Both the position numbers and the translations under genes were made by a program. From positions 1 to 64,000 of the forward strand of contig NZ_PYAT01000007.1 of assembly GCF_003014655.1 (NCBI RefSeq): a DNA stretch of 64,000 nt, written 5' to 3'. The stretch's first letter is position 1. Every line of letters starts with the position of its first letter. This stretch comes from Planomicrobium soli. GTDB taxonomy: Bacteria > Bacillota > Bacilli > Bacillales_A > Planococcaceae. Below are positions 1 through 7,504 of this stretch, in pieces. Below the pieces are notes generated by a model. It saw nothing but the letters and a program-made list of their open reading frames with translations, had not been told where the DNA came from and ran no database searches.

Positions 1-74
1 TGGTCGTGGGGGATGACAAGATCATAAAGGGCGGCATAAGGACTGGGTTTCATGGACGGTCTGTCTGGCATCAT
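1..74 (-). CDS. IS1182-like transposase, N-terminal fragment (cut by window edge)
   Basis: Reading the minus strand from an ATG at 74 gives 24 residues that begin MMPDRPSMKPSPYAALYDLV and continue IPHD. An S-P-Y-A-A-L-Y-D-L-V-I-P start is what I recall for IS1182-family DDE transposases. A good ribosome binding site (AAGGAGGG, 81-89) stands just before the start. The rest lies outside the window. An open frame on the plus strand over the same bases is a shadow. The family call rests on 24 residues and on memory of the family. Confidence 0.6.
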   Translation of the reverse strand, partial: MMPDRPSMKPSPYAALYDLVIPHD

Positions 75-175
75 GGTTATCCCTCCTTGAAGTTAGAACC
101 AGTATACAACAAAAAAAGCACCAAATTTCTAAAATCAGAAATTCGATGCTTTTTCTTAGGGTTTTTCAGTGGCCT
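75..175. mobile_element. End region of the IS1182-like element
   Basis: Between the transposase start and unrelated DNA lies a long AT-rich inverted repeat. AAAAAGCA..AATTTCT (113-130) pairs with AGAAATT..TGCTTTTT (137-154). Such structures upstream of a transposase can insulate it from outside transcription. The sequence TTTTTCAGTGGCC (162-174) is a plausible terminal inverted repeat, so I place the element end near 174. The other end is not in the window, so neither the terminal repeat nor a target duplication can be confirmed. Confidence 0.4.
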
Positions 176-221
176 CAATTATTTGTTGGATAGCTTTTTT
201 CATGTCCTTTATTTACTTTTC

Positions 222-668
222 TTATTTGATCAGTTCATTTAGTTTAGCTGTCAGCTCTGGTGTCATAGTGTAAATCGTATGCGTATCATGAGGGTTCATC
301 AGCATGCTTTGTTCTTCATAAGCACCAAGCCATAAATACAACTTCTGGCTGCCTCCATCTGCATTGGTCACTTTCAAACGATAATCCGGGTTTGTCACAT
401 TTGCTATACCCGATTCTCTCGTTGCGCTTGAAAATACATCACTAAACGTAACAAGAACATCCCTTTCTTCATAAACCGCTGGGTCGATTCCATTTGTTTT
501 AGAAACTTCCACTTTTGAGATTTCCCTTTTTGGTAACAACTGCTCACTTCTAAGTACTTCAACTTCGCTCTTTTCTTCTTCTGCTTCAACACGCTTAGTC
601 TCGTATTGGCAGCTAAAAAGAAAAGCAGACGACAAAGCCAGATATAATAGCAAGGCAATGTTCTTCAT
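222..668 (-). CDS. Putative lipoprotein of unknown function (148 aa)
   Basis: The N-terminus is a short hydrophobic signal followed by the lipobox LFSC, with Cys20 as the likely lipidated residue. The protein should therefore be anchored on the outer face of the membrane. A Glu/Lys-rich linker follows, then a compact domain rich in aromatic residues. An ATG start is supported by GGAG about nine bases upstream. I do not recognise the mature domain. It stands alone between the insertion sequence end and a minus-strand membrane protein. Confidence 0.7.
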   Translation of the reverse strand: MKNIALLLYLALSSAFLFSCQYETKRVEAEEEKSEVEVLRSEQLLPKREISKVEVSKTNGIDPAVYEERDVLVTFSDVFSSATRESGIANVTNPDYRLKVTNADGGSQKLYLWLGAYEEQSMLMNPHDTHTIYTMTPELTAKLNELIK

Positions 669-756
669 TTATTACAACTCCATTTCGTATTACATAAATA
701 TTCCATTTAGACGCAAGCTATCTCTTTAAAGTTACATTCTCTGTGAAAGGGCAATT

Positions 757-800
757 CATGCATTTCTGCAAAGCAAAACATGCATTTCTGCAAAGCAAAA
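757..800. repeat. Perfect 22-bp tandem duplication
   Basis: The 22 bases at 757-778 (start CATGCATTTCTGC) are repeated without a mismatch at 779-800. The second copy abuts a terminator-like hairpin. It lies in the intergenic space between two minus-strand genes and is probably a slippage product. Confidence 0.95.
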
Positions 801-835
801 GAGAGCATCGACCTCTAACGGATCAAGCTCTCTTT
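798..835 (-). terminator. Probable terminator of the 888-1199 gene
   Basis: Arms AAAGAGAGC (798-806) and GCTCTCTTT (827-835) form a 9-bp stem with a 20-base loop. Read on the minus strand the stem lies downstream of the membrane protein gene and is followed by TTTGCTTTG, a modest U-tract. Confidence 0.5.
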
Positions 836-887
836 AAAATGAGAATATGTATTATGCATTCTGAATATAAAGAATCGACCTTCAAAG

Positions 888-1199
888 TTACCAATTCAAA
901 GCAAACATTATAAATATAGAAGTTAGAAAGAAAGCAATAAAGAATTCAAGATAGTACGACTTTTTCTTTTCTGTATTGTTTTTCTTTTCAAAATCCTTCC
1001 AAGAAATAAATAAGCCAATAAACATTCCGATGATGCCGAATCGTAGAATCGTAACGATGTATTCAAAACCAGATTTATAAGTGGTTACTGAAGAGCCATT
1101 ATCTAACGGTGTAACGGATTTATAATCGACAAACAAAATAGAGAGAGCTATTCCTAGTAATAATCCATAGGCGCCTGATTTTCTTAATGTATGTTCCAT
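888..1199 (-). CDS. Small membrane protein of unknown function (103 aa)
   Basis: Three hydrophobic stretches (about residues 10-24, 50-64 and 80-101) suggest an integral membrane protein with a Lys-rich cytoplasmic loop. A longer frame is open up to 1280, but the ATG at 1199 has the ribosome binding site (AGGAAGGGAG about ten bases upstream), so I start there. No family recognised. Confidence 0.65.
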   Translation of the reverse strand: MEHTLRKSGAYGLLLGIALSILFVDYKSVTPLDNGSSVTTYKSGFEYIVTILRFGIIGMFIGLFISWKDFEKKNNTEKKKSYYLEFFIAFFLTSIFIMFALNW

Positions 1200-1592
1200 T
1201 AAATAATTCTCCCTTCCTCTAGTTTTTCGAACGTACTTGCCCGTTGGTGCAGTAAGAAAGCTAACAGCAAACCTTAACAAAGCCCTCTTTTGTAAAGAAT
1301 ACCAATAAGAACAATGCAGATGAGGCTGTTCTAAAAACTAAAGATGAAATAATAATGCCTTATTTTATGTTGATGTTCCGATAGTATCTATCTTTGTTTA
1401 AACCCGTCTGTCATAATTGTACCAAATAATTTCCAATTAAATTGTATTTTTTCGAAAAAGAGGAATTTAAAAAATTTAGTTCTAGTCTTTTATATATAAT
1501 TAAAAGTGAAGGAAGTTACTTTCAAATCACTGTATTTAAAATTCCACTAAGAAACATATCTCGAAAATTAATTTCACTGATCCTTCAAATTT
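1200..1592. other. AT-rich intergenic region before the ECF sigma gene
   Basis: Nearly 400 bases separate the two divergent genes. The sigma frame is open back to 1442, but the extra residues look non-coding (AT-rich, low complexity) and lie upstream of the ECF-type promoter at 1593. I see no other gene or RNA here. Confidence 0.5.
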
Positions 1593-1619
1593 TGAAACCA
1601 TTGTCAGAAATCTTGCGTC
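1593..1619 (+). promoter_or_regulatory. ECF-type promoter for the sigma/anti-sigma operon
   Basis: TGAAAC (1593-1598) and CGTC (1616-1619) are separated by 17 bases. This is the -35/-10 pattern used by Bacillus ECF sigma factors (the SigM/SigX/SigW group). Transcription would start near 1626, just before GGAAAGGG and the GTG start at 1655. It implies that the sigma factor drives its own operon. Confidence 0.65.
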
Positions 1620-1654
1620 TATCGAGTGTACGGGAAAGGGCGGTGTGTTCTGCG

Positions 1655-2206
1655 GTGAGGAATCATATAGAAAAAAGCTTGAACGAAGAACAACTCAAGC
1701 ACGTAATGGATCATCACGGCGAATACCTCCTCCGGTTGGCTTATCTGTATGTAAAGGATTGGCCGGCCGCTGAAGACATCCTCCAGGAAGTCTTTCTTAC
1801 TTACTACCAAAAAGCGGATCAGTTTGAACAGCGTTCCTCCCTCAAAACTTATCTAACGAAGATAACTATTAATAAGTGCCATGATTACTTAAGAAGCTGG
1901 AAAAACAAACGGTCTTTATTTTCAGAGGCAATCGGCAATTTAATATCCAGCTCCAAATCGCCTGAAGAAGCAGTTGAACAGCAAATGGGGCAAACGAGCC
2001 TGATGCGTGAAGTATTGGAGCTGCCGACCAAATACCGCGAAGTCCTCCTTCTTTTTTATTATCAGGAGTTCACCAGCAAAGAAATCAGCCAGCTGCTGGA
2101 TTGCCCGGAAAACACCGTGAAAACCCGATTGAAAAGAGCGAAAGCGTTGTTAAGAGATCAAGTAGACCCGAGAGAATGGGAGGGGTTACCGGATGAACAG
2201 ATTTAA
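1655..2206 (+). CDS. ECF RNA polymerase sigma factor (183 aa)
   Basis: This is a sigma-70 factor of the extracytoplasmic-function class, which redirects RNA polymerase to a stress regulon. Region 2 is seen in LRLAYLYVKDWPAAEDILQE (residues about 29-48), followed by the QRSSLKTYLTKITINKC segment. Region 4 carries LPTKYREVLLLFYYQEFTSK with the helix-turn-helix and ENTVKTRLKRAK. The GTG start at 1655 is chosen because GGAAAGGG lies before it and because it sits downstream of an ECF promoter; the open frame reaches back to 1442. The end overlaps the next gene by 14 bases, the usual translational coupling with an anti-sigma gene. Confidence 0.88.
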   Translation: MRNHIEKSLNEEQLKHVMDHHGEYLLRLAYLYVKDWPAAEDILQEVFLTYYQKADQFEQRSSLKTYLTKITINKCHDYLRSWKNKRSLFSEAIGNLISSSKSPEEAVEQQMGQTSLMREVLELPTKYREVLLLFYYQEFTSKEISQLLDCPENTVKTRLKRAKALLRDQVDPREWEGLPDEQI

Positions 2207-2999
2207 GCGGGATATGGATAAGTTTATCGGAAAAAGTCCCCGTTTCAATGAACCCTTGAAAGAACGAATTGTCCTGAACATAAAAGAAGAAAATAAATCG
2301 AAAAAATCAGCGGGAAAAGGGATTGGCGCTTTTAGATATGCAGCCATTTTTGCCATCCTCCTGGCAGTAGCCACGTCATTTCTCATCCTGACCCTTAATG
2401 AGAATGGACAAGAAACGCAGACTCCCGCCGCTTCGCCAGAAGAAAAGCCAGTTCTGACGGATAGGGATACAGTGGCAGAAATTGAAATATTACCAGACTA
2501 CGAAGAGCCGCTGGAGGTATTCGATTTCAAAGCTGATGCGATGGATAGGGGAAACCATGAATATTCCGCTTATCCGTTATTGATCGATCCGCTTGCGTAT
2601 AAAGGACAGGACATTGCCAGAGGAGATGTGGTTGTCTATGAAGCTGAGTTCTTTGGCGGGAAGCAACGGACAATCGGAAGGGTAATTGGTTTATCCGGTG
2701 AGGCCATTGAAATTGTTGAAGGGCAAATCTATATCAACGATCAGCAGTTGGACACTTTTTATGGCCGGGCACATCGAATGGGGATAAGCTCCAATGAGGA
2801 ATACAACCGGATTTTAAAAGAAAATGGAGCCGTTCAAAATGTGGATTCTATGAAAGAGATCTTTTCCCGAAATACGGCCAAATTCCGTTTAGCTGACGAT
2901 GAAATTTTTGTTGCAGGTGATGACTGGTTTAGGGGCAGCCAGCATACCTTAAAAATAACAGAAGTCCAAGGGGAAGTAATTGGCTATTATAAAGAGTAA
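2193..2999 (+). CDS. Anti-sigma factor with a degenerate signal-peptidase-I-like domain (268 aa)
   Basis: Residues 1-46 are a charged cytoplasmic part, 47-68 a single membrane span, and the rest should be outside the cell. The outer part resembles S26 signal peptidase: SAYP (125-128) fits the serine box, RGDVVVYE (143-150) the GDIVV box, IGRVIGLSGE (161-170) the box carrying the catalytic lysine, and FVAGDDW (239-245) the GDN box. The lysine position (usual KRxIGLPGD) is Gly-Arg here, so peptidase activity is doubtful. The overlap with the sigma gene makes an anti-sigma role likely. I infer that the outer domain senses signal peptides or another envelope ligand. An alternative is a membrane-bound peptidase unrelated to sigma control. 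Confidence 0.65.
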   Translation: MNRFKRDMDKFIGKSPRFNEPLKERIVLNIKEENKSKKSAGKGIGAFRYAAIFAILLAVATSFLILTLNENGQETQTPAASPEEKPVLTDRDTVAEIEILPDYEEPLEVFDFKADAMDRGNHEYSAYPLLIDPLAYKGQDIARGDVVVYEAEFFGGKQRTIGRVIGLSGEAIEIVEGQIYINDQQLDTFYGRAHRMGISSNEEYNRILKENGAVQNVDSMKEIFSRNTAKFRLADDEIFVAGDDWFRGSQHTLKITEVQGEVIGYYKE

Positions 3000-3025
3000 A
3001 TGAACAGTAACTTCAAAAAAGATAG

Positions 3026-3054
3026 TTGTATAACGATGTACATTGTTATACGAT
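3026..3054 (+). promoter_or_regulatory. padR promoter with overlapping 24-bp palindromic operator
   Basis: TTGTAT (3026-3031), a 17-base spacer and TACGAT (3049-3054) form a sigma-A-like promoter. It is covered by a dyad at 3028-3051: GTATAAC, then a centre holding the palindrome ATGTACAT, then GTTATAC. ATGT..ACAT cores are typical of PadR operators. The placement predicts autorepression of padR and its downstream gene. Confidence 0.7.
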
Positions 3055-3085
3055 GTACTTAAGTGATTAACAAAGGGGTGGGTTT

Positions 3086-3445
3086 ATGGATAAGGAGATT
3101 ATGAAAGGGAGCATCGATATTTTATTGCTGTCCCTTATGGACCAACGAGACATGTATGGCTATGAGATGGTAAAAGAATTAAAGGAAAATAGTGAAGATC
3201 TTTATAGTATGAGCGAAGGGACCCTTTATCCAGCATTAAAAAGGCTGGAAACAAAACTGTTTCTTGAATCCTACTGGGAAGAATCTGATACAGGAGCCAG
3301 AAGAAAATATTACAGAATCACCAAAGATGGAAAAAAAGAGCTGGTCCGAAAGTTAAAAGAATGGAACAAAGTCAGCCAGCTGATTACCAGATGTTCGGAG
3401 GGGGAAAAATGGAAAAAACCATTAAAGCCTATATTGAACGAATAA
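3086..3445 (+). CDS. PadR-family transcriptional regulator (119 aa)
   Basis: The winged helix is clear: KGSIDILLLSLM, then MYGYEMVKELKE, then SEGTLYPALKRLE and the wing ARRKYYRITKDGKKEL. PadR proteins are dimeric repressors that often control a neighbouring membrane protein gene. The C-terminal dimerisation helix is short, as in PadR subfamily 2 proteins of about 110 residues. Start ATG 3086 follows AAAGGGGTGGG. The gene overlaps the next by 37 bases and has a palindromic operator over its promoter, so it probably represses itself and its partner. Confidence 0.9.
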   Translation: MDKEIMKGSIDILLLSLMDQRDMYGYEMVKELKENSEDLYSMSEGTLYPALKRLETKLFLESYWEESDTGARRKYYRITKDGKKELVRKLKEWNKVSQLITRCSEGEKWKKPLKPILNE

Positions 3446-4167
3446 CAAGCGAGTTGGAATGCAGTTCCAAAGACAAGCAGGAATTGGCTGAAGAGTTAAC
3501 TGATCATTTACAACTGCTGGTACAAGAGTATAAAGAAAAAGGATTTGATCAGGAAAAAGCGATTTCTTGGGCGATACGGGAGTTTGGAGAAGCGGAAACC
3601 ATAAAAGAAGGGCTGCAAGCTTCCATCTTGCCCAAGAAAAACTTCTTCCATAAGGCGGGTTGGCTGTTTTTCGGGATTTATTCAGCCGTTGTTCTTTGGC
3701 AGCTGCTTATATTTAGACTTATCGATCGTATAGTAAATCGGGATTCATTTAACAGTTATTTCCGGATATACAATGAAGAAGGTTTCTTCAGCGCAGAAAC
3801 ATGGAGTTTGAATTCCAATATTGTTCCGTTTAAAAATACATATCTTTATATAACAGAATCACAGAATTTCAATTTAGATATTGTTCTTCATAACATCCTG
3901 GGAAATATAGTAGTTTTTGTTCCTTTGGGAATCTTTCTGGTTATGTTGTTTAAACGCTTTCACAGCGCTTCAAAAGTAGCAATGCTTGGATTCATAATAA
4001 CGGTCTCAATTGAACTTGCCCAATTCTTCCTTCGAGTCGGCCAATTTGATGTGGATGATATCATTCTAAATACGATCGGTGCTATTTTAGGTTATTACGT
4101 GTTCAAAAGTTTTACTAAAACATGGCGACTTTTGCCATCATCCAAATCACAAGACACCATCAACTGA
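3409..4167 (+). CDS. PadR-linked permease-prefix / VanZ-domain membrane protein (252 aa)
   Basis: Residues 1-75 form the helical prefix often coded beside PadR regulators (ELTDHLQLLVQEYKEKG, then AISWAIREFGEAE). A first membrane span follows near 85-105. The C-terminal half is a VanZ-like domain: NIVPFKNTYLYI, NILGNIVVFVPLGIFLVMLF, then IELAQFF and DVDDIILNTIGAILGYY. VanZ proteins affect glycopeptide susceptibility, and this family is widespread in Firmicutes. The start at 3409 uses the GGAGGGGG site inside padR; an earlier in-frame ATG at 3361 lacks one. A terminator follows at 4263. Confidence 0.85.
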   Translation: MEKTIKAYIERITSELECSSKDKQELAEELTDHLQLLVQEYKEKGFDQEKAISWAIREFGEAETIKEGLQASILPKKNFFHKAGWLFFGIYSAVVLWQLLIFRLIDRIVNRDSFNSYFRIYNEEGFFSAETWSLNSNIVPFKNTYLYITESQNFNLDIVLHNILGNIVVFVPLGIFLVMLFKRFHSASKVAMLGFIITVSIELAQFFLRVGQFDVDDIILNTIGAILGYYVFKSFTKTWRLLPSSKSQDTIN

Positions 4168-4262
4168 AGAAAACAAATCTGATTCAATAGTAGTTTATAT
4201 ATAATCGCTTTACCGGTAGGTACTGCTAAGAGATGTTGAAAAACATAAATCCCTTCAAACAT

Positions 4263-4307
4263 AAAAAGAGCATCGGTTAAAAATCAACCGGTGCTCTTTT
4301 TTGTTTT
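4263..4307 (+). terminator. Rho-independent terminator of padR-vanZ
   Basis: AAAAGAGCATCGGTT and its imperfect complement AACCGGTGCTCTTTT enclose a short A-rich loop. A long T-run (4297-4307) follows. Confidence 0.85.
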
Positions 4308-4734
4308 TGACTAATGTAAGAATGTCAGTAAAAGCCATTGCTTTTATAAAAGTTCATAGAAATAAACTGAGAAAAGGTGAAGATTGGAAAATTAAATAAT
4401 AATTTAACTATTATAAAAATAGTTATATAAGGTTTAAAAGGAAATACACTGGTAAATATATACTATATGCAAATAGGTAAAGGTAATTACTGATTTTACA
4501 AGGCTTCTACAAAAAGAATCAGTATGAAGCTCGGAAAGAAGAAACTTTGGAGTGTGAAAAAGCGTCAGTACGATAAAAAGCTAAGAATTAAATAATTATA
4601 AATAAAGGGCAATTAAAATATAGCATATAGAAACTGAACATGAAAATGACAGATTAAATATTACTAGCAATCCAGCCATCTGCTGTTTTTTAAAAAAGAA
4701 GTGATAAATCCAATATCAAAAAGGGGCAACGGAA
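4308..4734. other. AT-rich spacer, no gene seen
   Basis: More than 400 bases of AT-rich DNA lie here. One 23-codon lysine/arginine-rich frame (4524-4595) has no convincing ribosome binding site, so I do not call it. No RNA gene or riboswitch was recognised. Confidence 0.5.
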
Positions 4735-5097
4735 ATGCTGAAAAATCAATCTGCACTTCAAAATTCAACTGCTTATTATTTCAACAGATCAAAAGATATA
4801 AATGTAGAAAATGATTCGACAGTTATTACATTGTTTGCCCGTCTAACAAGAGAACTCACTTGGGAGGATGGCTTCGATACATATAAAAAAATAGAAACAT
4901 TCTGGGTGGATATAGAAGATACCAAAATGGAAGAAGCAAGCGAGAAAATGAAGAGTTTGCCTAATTGCATGAAGTACTACAAAATCTCAGAAAAAGTCTT
5001 TCGGGATCTTTATCGACTGTCAAAGAGCTGTCCAAAGGAACTTTATTACGTGACGCCTTTTCATCAAGAATCTTTCCGGGAAAAGTTTATTACGTAA
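4735..5097 (+). CDS. Hypothetical protein (120 aa)
   Basis: A soluble, mixed-charge protein with no signal peptide or membrane span. The start ATG is preceded by AAGGGGCAACGG. The middle (LFARLTRELTWEDGFDTYKK) and the aromatic C-terminus suggest a small alpha/beta fold, but I do not recognise it. It converges on the YkuJ-like genes coded on the other strand. An overlapping plus-strand frame at 4965-5234 looks like a shadow. Confidence 0.5.
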   Translation: MLKNQSALQNSTAYYFNRSKDINVENDSTVITLFARLTRELTWEDGFDTYKKIETFWVDIEDTKMEEASEKMKSLPNCMKYYKISEKVFRDLYRLSKSCPKELYYVTPFHQESFREKFIT

Positions 5098-5176
5098 ATC
5101 CACTTTCTCCAACCCGTAGCTTGCGTATTCTTTGGATTGACAGCACGACCTGGAGCCGGTATACAGGAACGGAACA

Positions 5177-5443
5177 TCACTTCCTGGCTTTGATTGTGAA
5201 ACTTACATACTTATTAGTGTCTGGTGTCAGGTAATTCTTGATAAAAAGTGCGGCTTCTTCAATAGACTCGAACTGCCAGTGAAAATCAGTCGCCGTGTCC
5301 GAAATATGAAAAGTGTCGGTAGCCTTGAGAAAGGAAACTTTTAAGCTTTTGATTTCCTCCTTATCCATATAAGACTGTGAAGTCTCAGTCCCTAAAGAAT
5401 TGCGCAAAACGGACAGTAATTCAATTATTTCTTTGGAATTCAT
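5177..5443 (-). CDS. YkuJ-like (DUF1797-type) small protein, copy 1 (88 aa)
   Basis: The order is an N-terminal helix (SKEIIELLSVLRNSL), a strand pair (LKVSFLKATDTFHISD) and a C-terminal FESIEEAALFIKNYL helix. This is the layout I associate with the Bacillus YkuJ fold, whose function is unknown. Start ATG at 5443 follows AAAGGAGAAG. It is a clear paralogue of the next minus-strand gene (5636-5878): similar length, same order of elements, and the same W..(D/E)SIE..A ending. Confidence 0.55.
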   Translation of the reverse strand: MNSKEIIELLSVLRNSLGTETSQSYMDKEEIKSLKVSFLKATDTFHISDTATDFHWQFESIEEAALFIKNYLTPDTNKYVSFTIKARK

Positions 5444-5615
5444 TTAAACTTCTCCTTTTCTGTGAATGGAAAGGGATTAAGAAAAAGTCTGTAGAATCCC
5501 TGAACCCTTAATGATGAGGGGATCTTTTATGTTATCGAAGGATTGAGATTTCGAAGTAAATCTATGGAATCTGTGTGACCTGCAAAAGTTCATACGGCTA
5601 ATTGCTTAAAAGCTA

Positions 5616-5643
5616 TTAAAAAAACTCCTGAACAATCAGGAGT
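5616..5643 (-). terminator. Terminator of the second YkuJ-like gene
   Basis: ACTCCTGA (5624-5631) and TCAGGAGT (5636-5643) form a perfect 8-bp stem overlapping the stop codon. On the minus strand it is followed by TTTTTTAAT. Confidence 0.75.
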
Positions 5644-5878
5644 TAGTAGTGAAATCTTTGGATTCAAGAAAACTGACGATAAACGCTGCGGTATTCTCGA
5701 TCGAATCATTATGCCAAACTTTTTCGGCAGCAGGCTCTGAAATTTCAAAAGTTCTGGTGCCTGGCAAACAACGGACAGATAGAACACGCTCTTCATCAGA
5801 GACAAACGTCTGAGTGATTCTGGAGTTATTATATTCGCAAATCGTTTCTAAAAAGAGTTTGATACTTTCAATTTTCAT
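5636..5878 (-). CDS. YkuJ-like (DUF1797-type) small protein, copy 2 (80 aa)
   Basis: Paralogue of the 88-residue product downstream. An N-terminal helix (IKLFLETICEY) is followed by the strand pair LSVRCLPGTRTFEISEPAA and the helix SIENTAAFIVSFLES. Both genes are on the minus strand, each with its own start region, and this one has its own terminator, so they may be controlled separately. The family call is from fold pattern and remembered YkuJ sequence. The paralogy itself is directly visible. Confidence 0.55.
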   Translation of the reverse strand: MKIESIKLFLETICEYNNSRITQTFVSDEERVLSVRCLPGTRTFEISEPAAEKVWHNDSIENTAAFIVSFLESKDFTTNS

Positions 5879-6126
5879 GGCATAGACTTCCTTTCCGACT
5901 ATGGAAAGTGACTAAGAAAAGTCATTAAGAATCCATGTGATGCAACTGTGCAAGCTTAACACGTATCCCACTTAATAGATAGTTTGCAAGCTTGTCTCGA
6001 TTATTAAAGAAGAACTAAAGTGAGCGCCATCGGATTATGGATTTCACCAACCTAAAATGACCAGTGGAACATGATAGAATATGTCATCAATAAATTTAAA
6101 ACACAAAAAAGGGTGACTTTTTAGTC

Positions 6127-6801
6127 CTATGGTGAACGGGCTGGATGGGAAGTTGTCCATGCGAATGCGAGTAGGGAGATACTGAATGCAGCCCATAAGT
6201 TGTAACTGGCGTTAATTTGGATAGTGAGTGTTCCCGCACCTACACCTAACATGAAAATCAAGACGGTAGCCGCTAAATTAGTCAAATGTGCTTTAGCGTT
6301 CGAATCTTTATTGAATATGACCTGATACAGGTAGCCCATCAAATTTCTTGTATTCCCGGTCATGATTCCGTTGTTGACTGACGTATCCCGGAATTTCCGA
6401 AAGATTGTAAGTTCGTATCCTGCAAGTGTTCCAAGCGAGAACAACATGACCGCGCTAGTAAGTTGTTGTTGAAATAAGGCAAGAGCAAAAAGAAGGGTTG
6501 TCTGAATCAGCAAATAATAGCTATACTTTTTCATTCCTCTGTCTTGGTATCTGTCAATCACAGCTTCACCTGCAAATGCTCCAATCACAAATCCGAAAAA
6601 CGCCCAGACATGACTCATCGTTTCTCTCCATTCGCCCAAGAAAAGTTTCGCACTTAAGCTAACCAGGTTTCCAGTCTGTGCACTGGCAAAAACCTCGTCT
6701 TGCAGCAAAAATGTATAGGCGTCGATAAACCCCATTAAAAAAGAGGCGATGACCGTTAGAATAGTACCGATGTAGAGTGTTTCATTTTTCTTCGTTGTCA
6801 T
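6127..6801 (-). CDS. YoaK/DUF1275-family membrane protein (224 aa)
   Basis: Six or so hydrophobic segments and the family pattern FLMGFIDAYTFLLQDEVFAS followed by AQTGNLVSL identify a DUF1275 (YoaK-like) integral membrane protein. The second hallmark, NNGIMTGNTRNLMGYLYQ, is also present. Function in this family is not established; transport is often assumed. The frame is open to 6846, but I start at the ATG at 6801 because AAAGGAG lies about a dozen bases before it. No partner gene is adjacent. Confidence 0.85.
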   Translation of the reverse strand: MTTKKNETLYIGTILTVIASFLMGFIDAYTFLLQDEVFASAQTGNLVSLSAKLFLGEWRETMSHVWAFFGFVIGAFAGEAVIDRYQDRGMKKYSYYLLIQTTLLFALALFQQQLTSAVMLFSLGTLAGYELTIFRKFRDTSVNNGIMTGNTRNLMGYLYQVIFNKDSNAKAHLTNLAATVLIFMLGVGAGTLTIQINASYNLWAAFSISLLAFAWTTSHPARSP

Positions 6802-7207
6802 AGATGAATAAAACTCCTTTGAAGATGGATCCTTTTTAATGTACATAATATCAATAGGTTAATTTAGAGTGGGATATCAAAAATTATAGAGCGGTAAACA
6901 AGTGGAGTGTCAGCAATAACGTCGAATAATCCCATAAACTATCGAAGTAGATATTTTACATGATTACAAGACATATGTATTTGAAAAACTCTCAACAGAT
7001 GAAAATAAGTGAGGGAATAAAGGGTTAATATGTATTGGAAATATTGAATTTACAATCTAAAGCTGCAGTGCTTGATTTTAATACCTTTCAGGCTCAGAAT
7101 ATTATATTCCGCAAAAAAAGATTGATTCTAATTTAATAGATTCAACCTTTAATGTTTATAGGGAAACCCCAATATTCACGAAAACGAATAAAGACAATTT
7201 CCTGCTT
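6802..7207. other. AT-rich spacer between minus-strand genes
   Basis: About 400 bases upstream of the YoaK-like gene. It contains several short AT-rich inverted repeats, none with a clear terminator tail, and no plausible reading frame. I see nothing else in it. Confidence 0.45.
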
Positions 7208-7438
7208 CTAGCCCAGCTCATCTCTCTGTTTCAAATAGTTTTCTCTAGCCTGTTGCGCTTTATTCAGCTTTGGTTTCTCTTTCAGCAGCATCTTATGGAC
7301 CTCACTTAAAAGATACAATCCCCTAAACAAGGTGCCTGCAATTATGCCAAAAGCAATTAAACCGCCGACCAACGGTCCCATTATAAGTAGTAGATATCCT
7401 AATATAGTTGATAGAACAATTGATAATACCAAATGCAA
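7208..7438 (-). CDS. Small membrane protein (76 aa)
   Basis: Two hydrophobic spans (about residues 3-20 and 22-42) rich in glycine precede a charged, cytoplasmic C-terminal tail (MLLKEKPKLNKAQQARENYL). The start is TTG with AAGGAGG eight bases before it. The function is unknown. It lies just downstream of, and on the same strand as, the Bax-inhibitor-type gene. Confidence 0.6.
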   Translation of the reverse strand: MHLVLSIVLSTILGYLLLIMGPLVGGLIAFGIIAGTLFRGLYLLSEVHKMLLKEKPKLNKAQQARENYLKQRDELG

Positions 7439-7504
7439 TGTAAGTCCTCCTTCATTCTATAAAAACAGCCTCTAAAAAGGGGCTTTTTCGTGTGGAGCAA
7501 TCTA

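Noticed and set aside
6-242. 78-codon plus-strand frame at the left edge
   Set aside because: It is antisense to the transposase start and to the IS end; no ribosome binding site.
4524-4595. 23-codon Lys/Arg-rich frame that might be a small peptide
   Set aside because: No convincing ribosome binding site and no context supporting it.
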